Positions 25,327-34,073 of a stretch of 55,016 bases of DNA are shown here, one piece after another. The stretch is from an uncultured Clostridia bacterium (GTDB lineage: Bacteria > Bacillota > Clostridia > Oscillospirales > CAG-272), in the NCBI GenBank assembly GCA_944381115.1, contig CALWJV010000014.1, positions 1 through 55,016 of the forward strand. Direction: 5' to 3'. Position 1 is the stretch's first letter, and every line of letters begins with the position of its first letter. The notes beneath the pieces were generated by a model. It saw nothing but the letters and a program-made list of their open reading frames with translations. It was not told where the DNA came from and searched no databases. A program made the translations under genes and the position numbers.

Positions 25327-26160
25327 TCATACTGAAAAATTCAGAATGTCTATAAGGTATATGTTGATGACAATAATTATTACTCCGAATGTCACCATCA
25401 AAATCAGTAAAAATAGGTCTACCGGTTTGTAATGAAGTTTTGTCATACGTGTCCTGCCTTTGTCTCCACGGTAACAACGGCATTCCATTGCGGTTGCAAG
25501 TTCACTTGCTCGTCTGAATGATGATGCAAAAAGCGGAATAAGAACAGGTAAAAGTGCTCTGGCTCGCTTTATAAGCCCGCCCGAATTAAAATCGGCACCT
25601 CTTGCTTTTTGCGCATTCATTATCTTGTCCGTTTCTTCAATAAGTGTCGGAATAAAGCGGAGTGCGATCGTCATCATCATTGCAAATTCATGAACAGGAA
25701 CACGTATTTTTTTCAGAGGAGCGAGAAGTTGTTCAAGTCCGTCAGTAAGCGCTATCGGGGATGTTGTGTAAGTAAGTAGGACGCAACTCCCTGTCAGAAT
25801 ACACGCAATACGCACTATCATCAATACTGCAAAAACAATTCCTTCTTTATATATTTTTATAAATTTGTATTCAAATAGAGGAGTACTGTCTCCTTTTGTC
25901 CAGAAAATATTAAAAAAAGCAGTAAAGATCATTATAAATATCAATGGCTTAAGTGCTTTTAAAATAATAACGGGTTTGATTTTGCTTATTATTACAAGTA
26001 CAACGGTAAAAAATACTACAAATATATACGAAAGTGTTGCTTTTGCCAAAAATACAAAAACAATATAAAGCATCGTCAAAATGATTTTCATTCGAGGATC
26101 AGCTTTGTGAAGTGCTGAATTTCCGGGAAAAAACTGACCGAGGGTTATGTCTTTAAGCAT
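25327..26160 (-). CDS. ecfT: Energy-coupling factor transporter transmembrane protein EcfT
   Basis: 277 residues from the ATG at 26160, which overlaps the ecfA2 stop by a few bases and has GGAGG in front; the frame extends 9 codons upstream but without a start signal. Hydrophobic helices are followed by the coupling helices with the two Ala-Arg-Gly type motifs, KARGADF and ECRCYRG, that contact the two ATPases. It forms the ECF module with EcfA1 and EcfA2 and drives vitamin or metal uptake through exchangeable S components. No S component gene is present in the window, which is normal for a shared (group II) module. Confidence 0.95.
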   Translation of the reverse strand: MLKDITLGQFFPGNSALHKADPRMKIILTMLYIVFVFLAKATLSYIFVVFFTVVLVIISKIKPVIILKALKPLIFIMIFTAFFNIFWTKGDSTPLFEYKFIKIYKEGIVFAVLMIVRIACILTGSCVLLTYTTSPIALTDGLEQLLAPLKKIRVPVHEFAMMMTIALRFIPTLIEETDKIMNAQKARGADFNSGGLIKRARALLPVLIPLFASSFRRASELATAMECRCYRGDKGRTRMTKLHYKPVDLFLLILMVTFGVIIIVINIYLIDILNFSV

Positions 26161-27046
26161 TTTTGTTTCCTCCGTCCTTTTTTTCAACGTCGTCTTTTTT
26201 CAAAAGACGGAGTATTTCGTCAAGTGCTGCATCCACGGTGTAAATCCCGTCTTTTACGTCTATACCGTTTTCACGTAGAAGCCGCATAAAAGTTGATATT
26301 TTCGGAACACCAAGACCACATTCTGTGAGTTCTCTCTCATGCTTAAATACATCTCCGCAACTTCCTGTAAGCATGATTTGTCCATCCTTTAATACAGTTA
26401 GGTTATCACAGTATGCTGCAACATCTTCCATACTGTGACTTACAATTATTACGGTATTTTCTTTTGTTTTCTGGTAACTCCTGATTCCACCAAATACTTC
26501 TTCACGACCGATAGGGTCAAGTCCTGCTGCAGGTTCGTCAAGTATTAATACCTCGGGTTCCATGGCCATAACTCCTGCAAGTGCTACACGCCGTTTTTGT
26601 CCACCGGAAAGTTCAAAAGGGGATTTTGCGAGAAGCGATTGATCTATTCCGACAAATTCCGCCGCGCCGTTTACCCTTCTTTTTATTTCATCTTCGGACA
26701 GTCCCATGTTTTTAGGACCAAATGCTATATCTTTTTCACAGGTCTCTTCAAAAAGTTGGTATTCAGGATACTGAAATACCAAACCTACTCTAAATCGTAT
26801 ATCGCGGATTTTTTTAGGTTCATCCCAGATATTTTTTCCGAAAAGCAATACTTGTCCCGGTTCTTCGGGCTTTAAAAGTCCGTTCATCATCTGCACGAGC
26901 GTGGATTTTCCGCTTCCCGTATGACCTATAAGACCGTTTACCTGTCCTGCTTTAAAAACGGCGTTAACATTTTTTAGCGCAGTATGTTCAAACGGTGTTT
27001 TTTTACTGTATGTGTAAGTTATGTTTTTTAATTCAAGTGCGTTCAA
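26153..27046 (-). CDS. ecfA2: Energy-coupling factor transporter ATPase EcfA2
   Basis: 297 residues of an ABC ATPase. Walker A is GHTGSGKST (about 41-49), the Q loop reads FQYPEYQLFEETCEKDIAFGP as in EcfA2, the signature is LSGGQKRRVALAG, and Walker B is LILDEPAAGLD. The start is a TTG 9 bases after the ecfA1 stop with only a weak ribosome binding site, so translational coupling is likely. A hydrophilic tail (LLKKDDVEKKDGGNKNA) contains the ecfT start signals. It pairs with EcfA1 to energise vitamin uptake. Confidence 0.95.
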   Translation of the reverse strand: MNALELKNITYTYSKKTPFEHTALKNVNAVFKAGQVNGLIGHTGSGKSTLVQMMNGLLKPEEPGQVLLFGKNIWDEPKKIRDIRFRVGLVFQYPEYQLFEETCEKDIAFGPKNMGLSEDEIKRRVNGAAEFVGIDQSLLAKSPFELSGGQKRRVALAGVMAMEPEVLILDEPAAGLDPIGREEVFGGIRSYQKTKENTVIIVSHSMEDVAAYCDNLTVLKDGQIMLTGSCGDVFKHERELTECGLGVPKISTFMRLLRENGIDVKDGIYTVDAALDEILRLLKKDDVEKKDGGNKNA

Positions 27047-27055
27047 TTTTTTAAG

Positions 27056-28000
27056 TCACTTTCTGTTTTGGATTATAACATTTGCAAGTGCTTCTGCACA
27101 TTTTTTTTCATCAAGTTCAGAAAAGTCTACGTCAATTCCTCTGTAATTCAGTTCGTAAAAAAGTTCTGTTACCTGAGGAACATCAAGACCTACTGTTCGT
27201 AGTTCTTGCACTTTTGAAAAAACTTCCTTTGGTGTTCCGTCAAGAAAAATAGTTCCGTCATTTATAACTACAACCCTGTCTGCTCTTACCGCTTCGTCCA
27301 TATTGTGAGTTATATGAATTACAGTTATCCCTTTTTCGCGGTTTAGATATTCGATTGTATTCATTACGTCTTTCCGCCCTCCCGGATCAAGCATTGCAGT
27401 CGATTCATCAAAAATTATACATTCGGGGAGCATTGCAATAATTCCTGCAATTGCGACCCTTTGCTTTTGTCCCCCGGAAAGTTGATGCGGCGAATGTTTT
27501 TTATACTGTGTCATATTAACTGTTTGCAGGGCTTCGTCCACTCTTCTTCTGATCTCTGACGGCTCTATTCCGAGATTTTCAGGACCGAATGCAACATCTT
27601 CTTCTACAACTGTGGCAACGAGCTGATTATCCGGATTTTGAAAGACCATTCCTATTCTCCGGCGTATTCCGTACATTTCATCCTCTGTAAGAGACTCGGA
27701 TGTTATGTCTGTACCGTCAATATATATTTTTCCTTTTGTCGGTATAAGAATCAGATTAATAAGTTTTGCGAGAGTCGATTTTCCGCTCCCGTTATGGCCG
27801 AGAAGAGCAACAAAAGATCCTTTTTTGATTTCAAGGCTTACGTCTTTAAGTACAGGAGGAAGAGGCGCTTCGTCTTCGTCGCTGTCATAAGAAAAACTAA
27901 CATTTTCTATCTTTATAAAAGGTGTTTTTTTTTCGTCAATGTCAGTATTTTTCAAATTTTCGGTTATTGAGTTTATTCCCGATTTTTCAAAATTTTCCAA
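27056..28000 (-). CDS. ecfA1: Energy-coupling factor transporter ATPase EcfA1
   Basis: 314 residues of an ABC ATPase with Walker A GHNGSGKST (about 68-76), Q loop FQNPDNQLVATVVEEDVAFGPENLG (the EcfA1 form), signature LSGGQKQRVAIAG and Walker B CIIFDESTAMLD. It has an extra N-terminal extension of about 25 residues before the ATPase domain. It starts at TTG with GGGAG 8 bases upstream, 15 bases after the methyltransferase stop. It is first of the three ECF module genes in this operon. Confidence 0.95.
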   Translation of the reverse strand: MENFEKSGINSITENLKNTDIDEKKTPFIKIENVSFSYDSDEDEAPLPPVLKDVSLEIKKGSFVALLGHNGSGKSTLAKLINLILIPTKGKIYIDGTDITSESLTEDEMYGIRRRIGMVFQNPDNQLVATVVEEDVAFGPENLGIEPSEIRRRVDEALQTVNMTQYKKHSPHQLSGGQKQRVAIAGIIAMLPECIIFDESTAMLDPGGRKDVMNTIEYLNREKGITVIHITHNMDEAVRADRVVVINDGTIFLDGTPKEVFSKVQELRTVGLDVPQVTELFYELNYRGIDVDFSELDEKKCAEALANVIIQNRK

Positions 28001-28015
28001 GATCTTTCTCCCAAA

Positions 28016-28900
28016 CTATTTATTTATCAATGTCCATCGGACGGATGATCCGCAGGGGAGTATTCCCCCGGTCTGTGTAACATAAAGGCCAAGTTCTCCT
28101 GATTCTGTTTTTCCTCCGTTTATATGTGAAAGTGAATAGTTCAGCATATATTGGACGGTTGCAGGAGAGAGTCCGGCTGTATATGAGTTTATCAAAAAGA
28201 ACAGAGGTTTATCACTGAGAAGTTTTGATGTAAGTGTTATAAGATCGCTTATACAATCTTCAAGTTTCCAAACCTCTCCGCCGGGGCCTCTTCCGTAAGA
28301 CGGAGGATCCATAATTACGGCGTCGTATTTATTTTGCCTTCGTAATTCTCTTTCGCAGAATTTGCGGCAATCGTCAACTATGTATCTTACCGGTGCATAT
28401 GTCATACCGTTTATAGCCATATTCTGCTTTGCCTGTGTCACCATTCCTTTCGATGCATCTACGTGGCATACTTCCGCACCTGCCGCGGCCGCTGCAACAG
28501 TGGCTCCGCCGGTATAGGCGAAAAGGTTAAGTACTTTGATCTTCCTGCCGGCATTTTTTATAAGATCATAAAACCATTTCCAATTTACAGCCTGTTCCGG
28601 AAACAGTCCGGTATGTTTAAACCCGGTAGGTTTTATTATAAATTTGAGATTTTTGTTTTCTTCGATTTGAAAACCTATTTCCCATTCAGGGGGGAGTTTA
28701 TTTTGTGACCAACTTCCTCCGCCTGACTTTGATCTCGAATAAACGGCATCGGCGTATTTCCACAAAGGGTGTTTTTTTATACCTTTCCATATTATTTGAG
28801 GATCCGGTCTTATAAGCAAATATTTTCCCCAACGTTCAAGTTTTTCGCCATCCGAGGTATCAAGCACCTCGTAATCTTTCCATGAATTTTCCACCCACAT
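28016..28900 (-). CDS. Class I SAM-dependent methyltransferase (RlmI/RlmK-like family)
   Basis: 294 residues. The SAM site is NLFAYTGGATVAAAAAGAEVCHVDASK, beginning at about 140, and the catalytic-type motif is DPPSYGRGPGGEVW at about 198; both match the RlmI-related rRNA methyltransferase domain (PF10672). The N-terminal third is a small beta domain (LLIRPDPQIIW) instead of a PUA domain, which is usual in the single-domain clostridial members. It may methylate rRNA, but its target is unproven. It sits between ruvB (89 bases away) and ecfA1 (15 bases) in one operon. Confidence 0.85.
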   Translation of the reverse strand: MWVENSWKDYEVLDTSDGEKLERWGKYLLIRPDPQIIWKGIKKHPLWKYADAVYSRSKSGGGSWSQNKLPPEWEIGFQIEENKNLKFIIKPTGFKHTGLFPEQAVNWKWFYDLIKNAGRKIKVLNLFAYTGGATVAAAAAGAEVCHVDASKGMVTQAKQNMAINGMTYAPVRYIVDDCRKFCERELRRQNKYDAVIMDPPSYGRGPGGEVWKLEDCISDLITLTSKLLSDKPLFFLINSYTAGLSPATVQYMLNYSLSHINGGKTESGELGLYVTQTGGILPCGSSVRWTLINK

Positions 28901-28989
28901 TTTTTATCCTTTGGTCCAGAATTTGAATTTACATTTTTATTTTTATATTCAAAAATCTGTTTATACAGTTATTTTTATAATTGCTTGAA

Positions 28990-30078
28990 TTATTTTGCAT
29001 TTCCGCTTTCGTCAAAAAGACCAAGCTGACCTTCAATCGCTTTTTTTTGTTTTTGTATCATTGGGATTCCTAAATGCTCATATGCAAGTTTTGTTGCACA
29101 CCTTCCCCTTGGTGTCCTGCTTAAAAAGCCTATTTGCATAAGATAAGGTTCGTAAACATCTTCAAGCGTTATTGCTTCTTCACCTACTGTAGCTGCAAGA
29201 GTATCAAGACCGACAGGACCTCCGTCATAAATTTTAATAATGGTTTCCAGCATTTTTCTGTCAACGTTATCAAGTCCGAGTTCATCTATTTCAAGTTTAC
29301 TAAGTGCATAATCTGCAATTTCCTCAGTTATTTTTCCGTCACCTTTTACCTCTGCAAAGTCACGGACTCTTTTCAGTAGTCTGTTGGCAATTCTCGGAGT
29401 CCCTCTTGACCGCGATGCTATTGCAGAAGCGCCTTCTTCGCTTATCTCTACTTCAAGCAAATTTGCAGAACGTTTAACAATAAGTGCAAGTTGTTCGGGT
29501 GTATAAAAATCAAGTTTCAGGTCAACTCCGAACCTTGTAAGAAGAGGAGCTGAAATCTGACCCTTTCTTGTTGTAGCTCCGATCAATGTGAAATGGTTTA
29601 GCGGTAGCCTAATGCTTCTCGCCGACGGTCCTTTGCCGATAATGATATCAAGGGAAAAATCCTCAAGCGCTGGATACAAAACTTCTTCAACGGAACGCTG
29701 AAGTCTATGTATTTCATCTATAAACAGTATATCGTTTTCACCGAGGTTTGTTAGAAGCGCGGCAAGATCTCCCTGTTTCTCAATGCTGGGACCGGATGTA
29801 ACTCTGATGTTTACTCCCATTTCATTTGCTATAATGTTTGAAAGTGTTGTTTTACCTAGTCCCGGAGGTCCGTAAATCAGTATATGATCAAGCATTTCGC
29901 CTCTTTTTTTGGCTGCGTCAATATATATTTTTAAATTTTCTTTAGCCTTGTCCTGACCGATATAGTCCGCCAAAGTTTTTGGTCGGAGCGAGAACTCTGT
30001 TTCAGTATCTTCTACAGAATAAGATGAACTGAGTATACGATTTTCAAAGTCATACTCATGTTCGTTATTCATATCCAT
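28990..30078 (-). CDS. ruvB: Holliday junction branch migration DNA helicase RuvB
   Basis: 362 residues from the ATG at 30078, chosen for the CGGAG 6 bases before it; 15 further codons are open upstream. Motifs: [11 protein letters not shown], Walker [12 protein letters not shown], Walker B FIDEIHRL, sensor 1 GATTRKG, arginine finger region [19 protein letters not shown] ([12 protein letters not shown]), and a C-terminal winged helix ending FLSRTPRGR. RuvB hexamers pump DNA through the RuvA tetramer at Holliday junctions during recombination repair. Partner genes ruvA and ruvC lie directly upstream. Confidence 0.97.
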   Translation of the reverse strand: MDMNNEHEYDFENRILSSSYSVEDTETEFSLRPKTLADYIGQDKAKENLKIYIDAAKKRGEMLDHILIYGPPGLGKTTLSNIIANEMGVNIRVTSGPSIEKQGDLAALLTNLGENDILFIDEIHRLQRSVEEVLYPALEDFSLDIIIGKGPSARSIRLPLNHFTLIGATTRKGQISAPLLTRFGVDLKLDFYTPEQLALIVKRSANLLEVEISEEGASAIASRSRGTPRIANRLLKRVRDFAEVKGDGKITEEIADYALSKLEIDELGLDNVDRKMLETIIKIYDGGPVGLDTLAATVGEEAITLEDVYEPYLMQIGFLSRTPRGRCATKLAYEHLGIPMIQKQKKAIEGQLGLFDESGNAK

Positions 30079-30195
30079 ATTTTTCTCCGTTCCGTGCCGT
30101 TTCTCGGCACTGACAATCTTCAAATAAATTCTCTTTATATGTAATTTTAAATACAGTTTAAAATGACCATGTATCCTTCAGTTACTTTTAAATAA

Positions 30196-30807
30196 TTAAT
30201 ATGCCTTTTTAAGTGCTTCTTTAATGATCTCTTCGACAGAAAGTTTAGTGCAGTCAATTGATCGCAGGAATCCTTCTGCCTCGGATTTTGTAAACCCAAG
30301 GGTCATGAGCGCCGTCCTTGATTCTGTAAGTTTATTGCCCTTAAGCGTAACGCCTGCGGAGTTTGTACCGGAGAGATCTGGCGCATCTGATGAAATATCT
30401 ATTTCCTTTGTTATTTTGTCTTTGAGTTCAAGGATGATCCTTGCCGCAATTTTAGGACCGACTCCGGGTGCTTTTATCGCTTTAATATCACCTATTGAAA
30501 CAGCATAGGCAAATTTTTCCGGTGTTACCGTTCCGAGTACTCCGAGCGCTGTTCTTGCACCAATTCCTGATACGGATATCAGAAGTTTAAATGTTGACAG
30601 TTCTTCTTTGTCAATAAAACCGAAGAGTTCCATTGCATCTTCTCTTACTGACAGGTATGTAAATATTTTTACCTGTTTACCGCTATATATAGAAAGCTTT
30701 TGCTCTGTTCTTGCACTTACATTGCACATATATCCGACACCGCCACATTCTACGACAGCAATTCCGGGTTCAAGTATGGTAAGGATACCATTAAGATAAT
30801 AATACAT
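30196..30807 (-). CDS. ruvA: Holliday junction branch migration protein RuvA
   Basis: 203 residues, the standard length. Three domains are visible: the OB-fold N-terminus (MYYYLNGILTILEPGIAVVECGG, read in short), two helix-hairpin-helix motifs (SGIGARTALGVLG near 80 and APGVGPKIAARIILELK near 113) and the C-terminal three-helix domain that binds RuvB (from about 152). RuvA recognises four-way junctions and loads RuvB. It is separated from ruvC by an unusually long 212 bases and from ruvB by about 117. Confidence 0.96.
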   Translation of the reverse strand: MYYYLNGILTILEPGIAVVECGGVGYMCNVSARTEQKLSIYSGKQVKIFTYLSVREDAMELFGFIDKEELSTFKLLISVSGIGARTALGVLGTVTPEKFAYAVSIGDIKAIKAPGVGPKIAARIILELKDKITKEIDISSDAPDLSGTNSAGVTLKGNKLTESRTALMTLGFTKSEAEGFLRSIDCTKLSVEEIIKEALKKAY

Positions 30808-31019
30808 TTTATTCTCCGTTCTGACACGGTTTTACGGTGTCATATCTTAGCCGGAATTTGCTTTCAGATATACCGTATTTTCCGTTACTTAAAAAATTTA
30901 TAAATTTAAGAACCAGACAATTACCACTTTTTCGGTAAATAATTTTTATGTGTCTTACGTCAGTAATTTGGTGTAAATCACATGGTAAATTTTAAAATTC
31001 CGCAGTCTACTGAATTTTT

Positions 31020-31520
31020 TCAGCGTTTGTTAAAATATCCTCTTAAAGCCGATGTACCTGTGTTTCCGTGGCAAACTGCTATTGCAAGTGCATCAGCAGC
31101 ATCGTCCGGCTTTGGTGGTACTTTAAGTCCGAGTATTGCCGTTGTCATCATTATTACCTGTTTTTTTTCTGCACATCCGTACCCGACGACTGCCTGTTTG
31201 ACCTGTAAAGGTGTGTATTCAAAAACCTCTATACCATGCTTTATTGCTACAAGAAGTATTACGCCTCTTGCTTCCGCGACCGGGATCGCCGTTGTATGAT
31301 TGGAGTTGAAAAACAATTCTTCTACTGCCATTGCCTGAGGTTTATATTTCTCAACGATCTCGGTAAGCCTGTCGTAGATCATTTCAAGACGTTGTTCTAT
31401 CGGAATTTTTGCAGGAGTTGTTATTACCCCGTAATCAATAACGGAAAAGCGTGAAGTAACACAGTCCACAACACCGAATCCGACTATTGCATAACCTGGA
31501 TCTATTCCAAGTATCCTCAT
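31020..31520 (-). CDS. ruvC: Crossover junction endodeoxyribonuclease RuvC
   Basis: 166 residues. The four acidic residues of the RNase-H-like active site can be placed: Asp7 in ILGIDPGYA, Glu68 in VEELFF, and the C-terminal DDAADALAIAVCH pair near 138-141. RuvC resolves Holliday junctions. It is the first gene of the minus-strand run ruvC-ruvA-ruvB-methyltransferase-ecfA1-ecfA2-ecfT-truA-cvpA and has a consensus-like promoter 50-80 bases upstream. Confidence 0.96.
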   Translation of the reverse strand: MRILGIDPGYAIVGFGVVDCVTSRFSVIDYGVITTPAKIPIEQRLEMIYDRLTEIVEKYKPQAMAVEELFFNSNHTTAIPVAEARGVILLVAIKHGIEVFEYTPLQVKQAVVGYGCAEKKQVIMMTTAILGLKVPPKPDDAADALAIAVCHGNTGTSALRGYFNKR

Positions 31521-31570
31521 AAACTGTTTACCGTCCTTGACACATAATTTTGCAAAAATACCTCATAATA

Positions 31571-31599
31571 AGTATATCACTTAACTTACATGTTGTCAA
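31571..31599 (-). promoter_or_regulatory. Promoter of the ruvC operon
   Basis: Minus strand TTGACA, 17-base spacer ending TGA, TATACT. Confidence 0.8.
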
Positions 31600-31699
31600 G
31601 ATATTATATATATATTTATATAGCTTTGTTATTATTTTAAAAAAAAATACATATAATTGTGGTTAAAGGTAAAATTTTAAGAGAAAGGATTTGTTTTGA

Positions 31700-34045
31700 A
31701 TGAAAAAGAAGATTCTCGCCCATTATATAGATTGTCTCAAAAAAGAGGGGCTTACGCTGAAAAACAGTATAAATGACAAAAAAATTCTTTTAAAGCCTAT
31801 TGAAGGTATTTACGCCGACAGTCGAAAATGTAAGAACGGAGGTATTTTTTTTTGCAAAGGACGTGGCTTTTTACCGGAATATCTTGTAAATGCAATTAAA
31901 AAAGGGTGTATTGCTGTAATTTACGAAAAAAATGGTGAAAATGATTTTTTTATGTATAAAAAAAATTTCCCTGAATGCATTTTTGTCGAAGTATACAATG
32001 TAAGAAAGGCAATGGCAGTTATTTCTGCCTTTCACTATGATTATCCCATGAAACGGGCAGTAAGTATTGCGGTTACAGGAACGAAAGGTAAAACAGGAAC
32101 GGTTACTGCAATAAAAGCAGCGTTGAATGAAAAAAAGGGGATCAAAGCGATGATCCTTAATGAAGCGTTACCGACTGACAGTCCTCATCTTACTACTCCT
32201 GAACCAATAGAATTTCATGCTGCGGCCGCAAAATGTATAGAATACGGTGCTACACACATTGTATGTGAAGTTTCCAGCCAGGGGATAAAAACACTCAGAA
32301 CATACGGAATAATATTTGATATCGCCTGCTTTCTTAATTTTGGCATTGATCATATAAGTCCTTATGAGCATCCTAATGTCGATGATTACTTTTACTCAAA
32401 AGCATCTTTGTTTTTGTTTTGTAAAAGAGCGGTAATAAACCTTGACTGCAATAGATCTCAGGAGATCATACGTATAGCAGAAGAAAGTAAAAATATGATG
32501 GTCGATCCGGTAACCGGTGACAAGGAAATTTATACTTTTTCTTTTGGTAAAAACGAAGCAACGTTTTGCGCTGAGGTTATAGAAGAGAATGAATGCGGAA
32601 GTTTTATTGATATCAACGAAAAAAACAACAGTCAAATTAAAAAGGTCAATGATGTAAATAACGATTATCTTACGCAGGATGATATGGGTATAAACAATTA
32701 CGGTTTCAATACTGTCATTAAATACAAAAAAAGTCACGTTGGAAAAGAAATTGACGCAGAAACAAAAGATCAACTGCTTTACATAAATACAGTAGGTATT
32801 TTTAATGCACAAAATGCCTTGGCCTGTTACTCTGTTTGCAGAATCCTCGGTGTGCAACCAAATGAAATTTTTAAAGGGGTATTTACAGCCAAGCCCGAAG
32901 GTCGTATGGAGATTTTTGACACTGCGGACGGATATGTAAGAGTGATAGTGGATTATGCACACAATAAAATGAGTTTTGAGGCTTTGTTTAATGCTGTCAG
33001 CAGTATGTACGGCGGAAATCCTCCGAAAATAACCGCGGTTTTTGGCGCATCAGGGGAAAAAGCTTACGGAAGAAGGTACGAACTTCCGGAAGTTGCCCTT
33101 AAATTTTCTGACAGAATAATAATTTGCGAAGAGGATAGCGGCCGTGAATCATTTGAAAGTATAAAATGCGACATTCTTGCAAATATAAAAGCACTGCTTT
33201 TAAGTGGAAGTAAAAATGGAGAAAACGCAGCCAAAATCAGTGTAATAAAAGACAGAGAAATTGCACTTAATACTGCGGTTATGTCTGCTTTTGAAAACGG
33301 TGAACGCCGTCTTATTCTTTTTACCGGAAAAGGACGGGAATCTACAATGCGTACCGAAAACGGAGAAATACCTATCCTTAGCGACGTCAGCATAACAAAA
33401 AATGCAATAAAAAATTACAATAAAAGGCTTTCCCTTGACAGACTGTTTTCGAAACTTTCAAAAAAGAAAGGAAAGTGTATAACAGTATGTGCAGATCAGC
33501 ATGAAGACATAATAGAAAACTTTGCAGAGTCTGCATTTAAACTTTTGCATGCGGGGATAAATATTATTGCTGTTTGTTCAAAAAAAAGCGAGCAGATCCT
33601 AAAAGAAAGTTGTTTTAAAAACGGAATTATCTGTAATATTTTGGAGTTTAATTTTTTGAAACACGGTAAAAATCCAAAATTAACGGATATAGAAAAGCAT
33701 ATTGACGGTCCATCCGAAATAGGGATGTCGGCTGTTATTATAGAAAAAGATGAAGTAAAAAGAGCGGCAGTAGAAATTTCGATAAGGGAAAAAACGGACG
33801 CTTTGGTATATTTAACCCGAAGCGGCGGAATAATACTTAACGGAAGAGTATGCGCATCGGTATTTTCAGAGAGAGGCGCAACCGTAATTTCGGAAAAAAT
33901 CGATTCAGAATACTTAAAACTTGCTCTTCGGGCAACCGAGGGTGGTGTAAAAACCGTTGCCGTAATAGACGGAAGGGAAAAATACGGTCTTGCTTTTTAC
34001 GGTATCGGAAGTGGTTATAACGGAACTGTAATAAAGAAAAAATAA
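31700..34045 (+). CDS. MurE-like Mur ligase fused to a degenerate acetylglutamate-kinase-like domain
   Basis: 781 residues. Residues 1-575 are a Mur ligase: N-terminal domain with YADSRKCKNGGIFFC (39-52), ATP loop TGTKGKTG (126-133), EVSSQG (190-195), carbamylated-lysine context YSKASLF (K234), GIFNAQNAL (366-374), GRMEIF (401-406), VDYAHN (417-422) and TGKGRE (542-547). Differences from true MurE: DNPR is replaced by EEDSGRES (477-484), SSHA by SSQG, and about 40 Asn-rich residues are inserted near 300-335. Residues 588-781 resemble acetylglutamate kinase (LTRSGGIIL, TEGGVKTVAVIDGR, ending NGTVI), but HGGGP is lost. It is first of three genes; the next starts 28 bases on. It is probably not the housekeeping MurE, and its substrate is unknown. 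Confidence 0.8.
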   Translation: MKKKILAHYIDCLKKEGLTLKNSINDKKILLKPIEGIYADSRKCKNGGIFFCKGRGFLPEYLVNAIKKGCIAVIYEKNGENDFFMYKKNFPECIFVEVYNVRKAMAVISAFHYDYPMKRAVSIAVTGTKGKTGTVTAIKAALNEKKGIKAMILNEALPTDSPHLTTPEPIEFHAAAAKCIEYGATHIVCEVSSQGIKTLRTYGIIFDIACFLNFGIDHISPYEHPNVDDYFYSKASLFLFCKRAVINLDCNRSQEIIRIAEESKNMMVDPVTGDKEIYTFSFGKNEATFCAEVIEENECGSFIDINEKNNSQIKKVNDVNNDYLTQDDMGINNYGFNTVIKYKKSHVGKEIDAETKDQLLYINTVGIFNAQNALACYSVCRILGVQPNEIFKGVFTAKPEGRMEIFDTADGYVRVIVDYAHNKMSFEALFNAVSSMYGGNPPKITAVFGASGEKAYGRRYELPEVALKFSDRIIICEEDSGRESFESIKCDILANIKALLLSGSKNGENAAKISVIKDREIALNTAVMSAFENGERRLILFTGKGRESTMRTENGEIPILSDVSITKNAIKNYNKRLSLDRLFSKLSKKKGKCITVCADQHEDIIENFAESAFKLLHAGINIIAVCSKKSEQILKESCFKNGIICNILEFNFLKHGKNPKLTDIEKHIDGPSEIGMSAVIIEKDEVKRAAVEISIREKTDALVYLTRSGGIILNGRVCASVFSERGATVISEKIDSEYLKLALRATEGGVKTVAVIDGREKYGLAFYGIGSGYNGTVIKKK

Positions 34046-34073
34046 AGTAAAATTCAAAAAAGAGGGATGAAAA

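Noticed and set aside
32396..32962. A 188-codon minus-strand ORF
   Set aside because: Antisense to the MurE-like gene; Phe- and Tyr-rich composition typical of a shadow of A-rich coding sequence.
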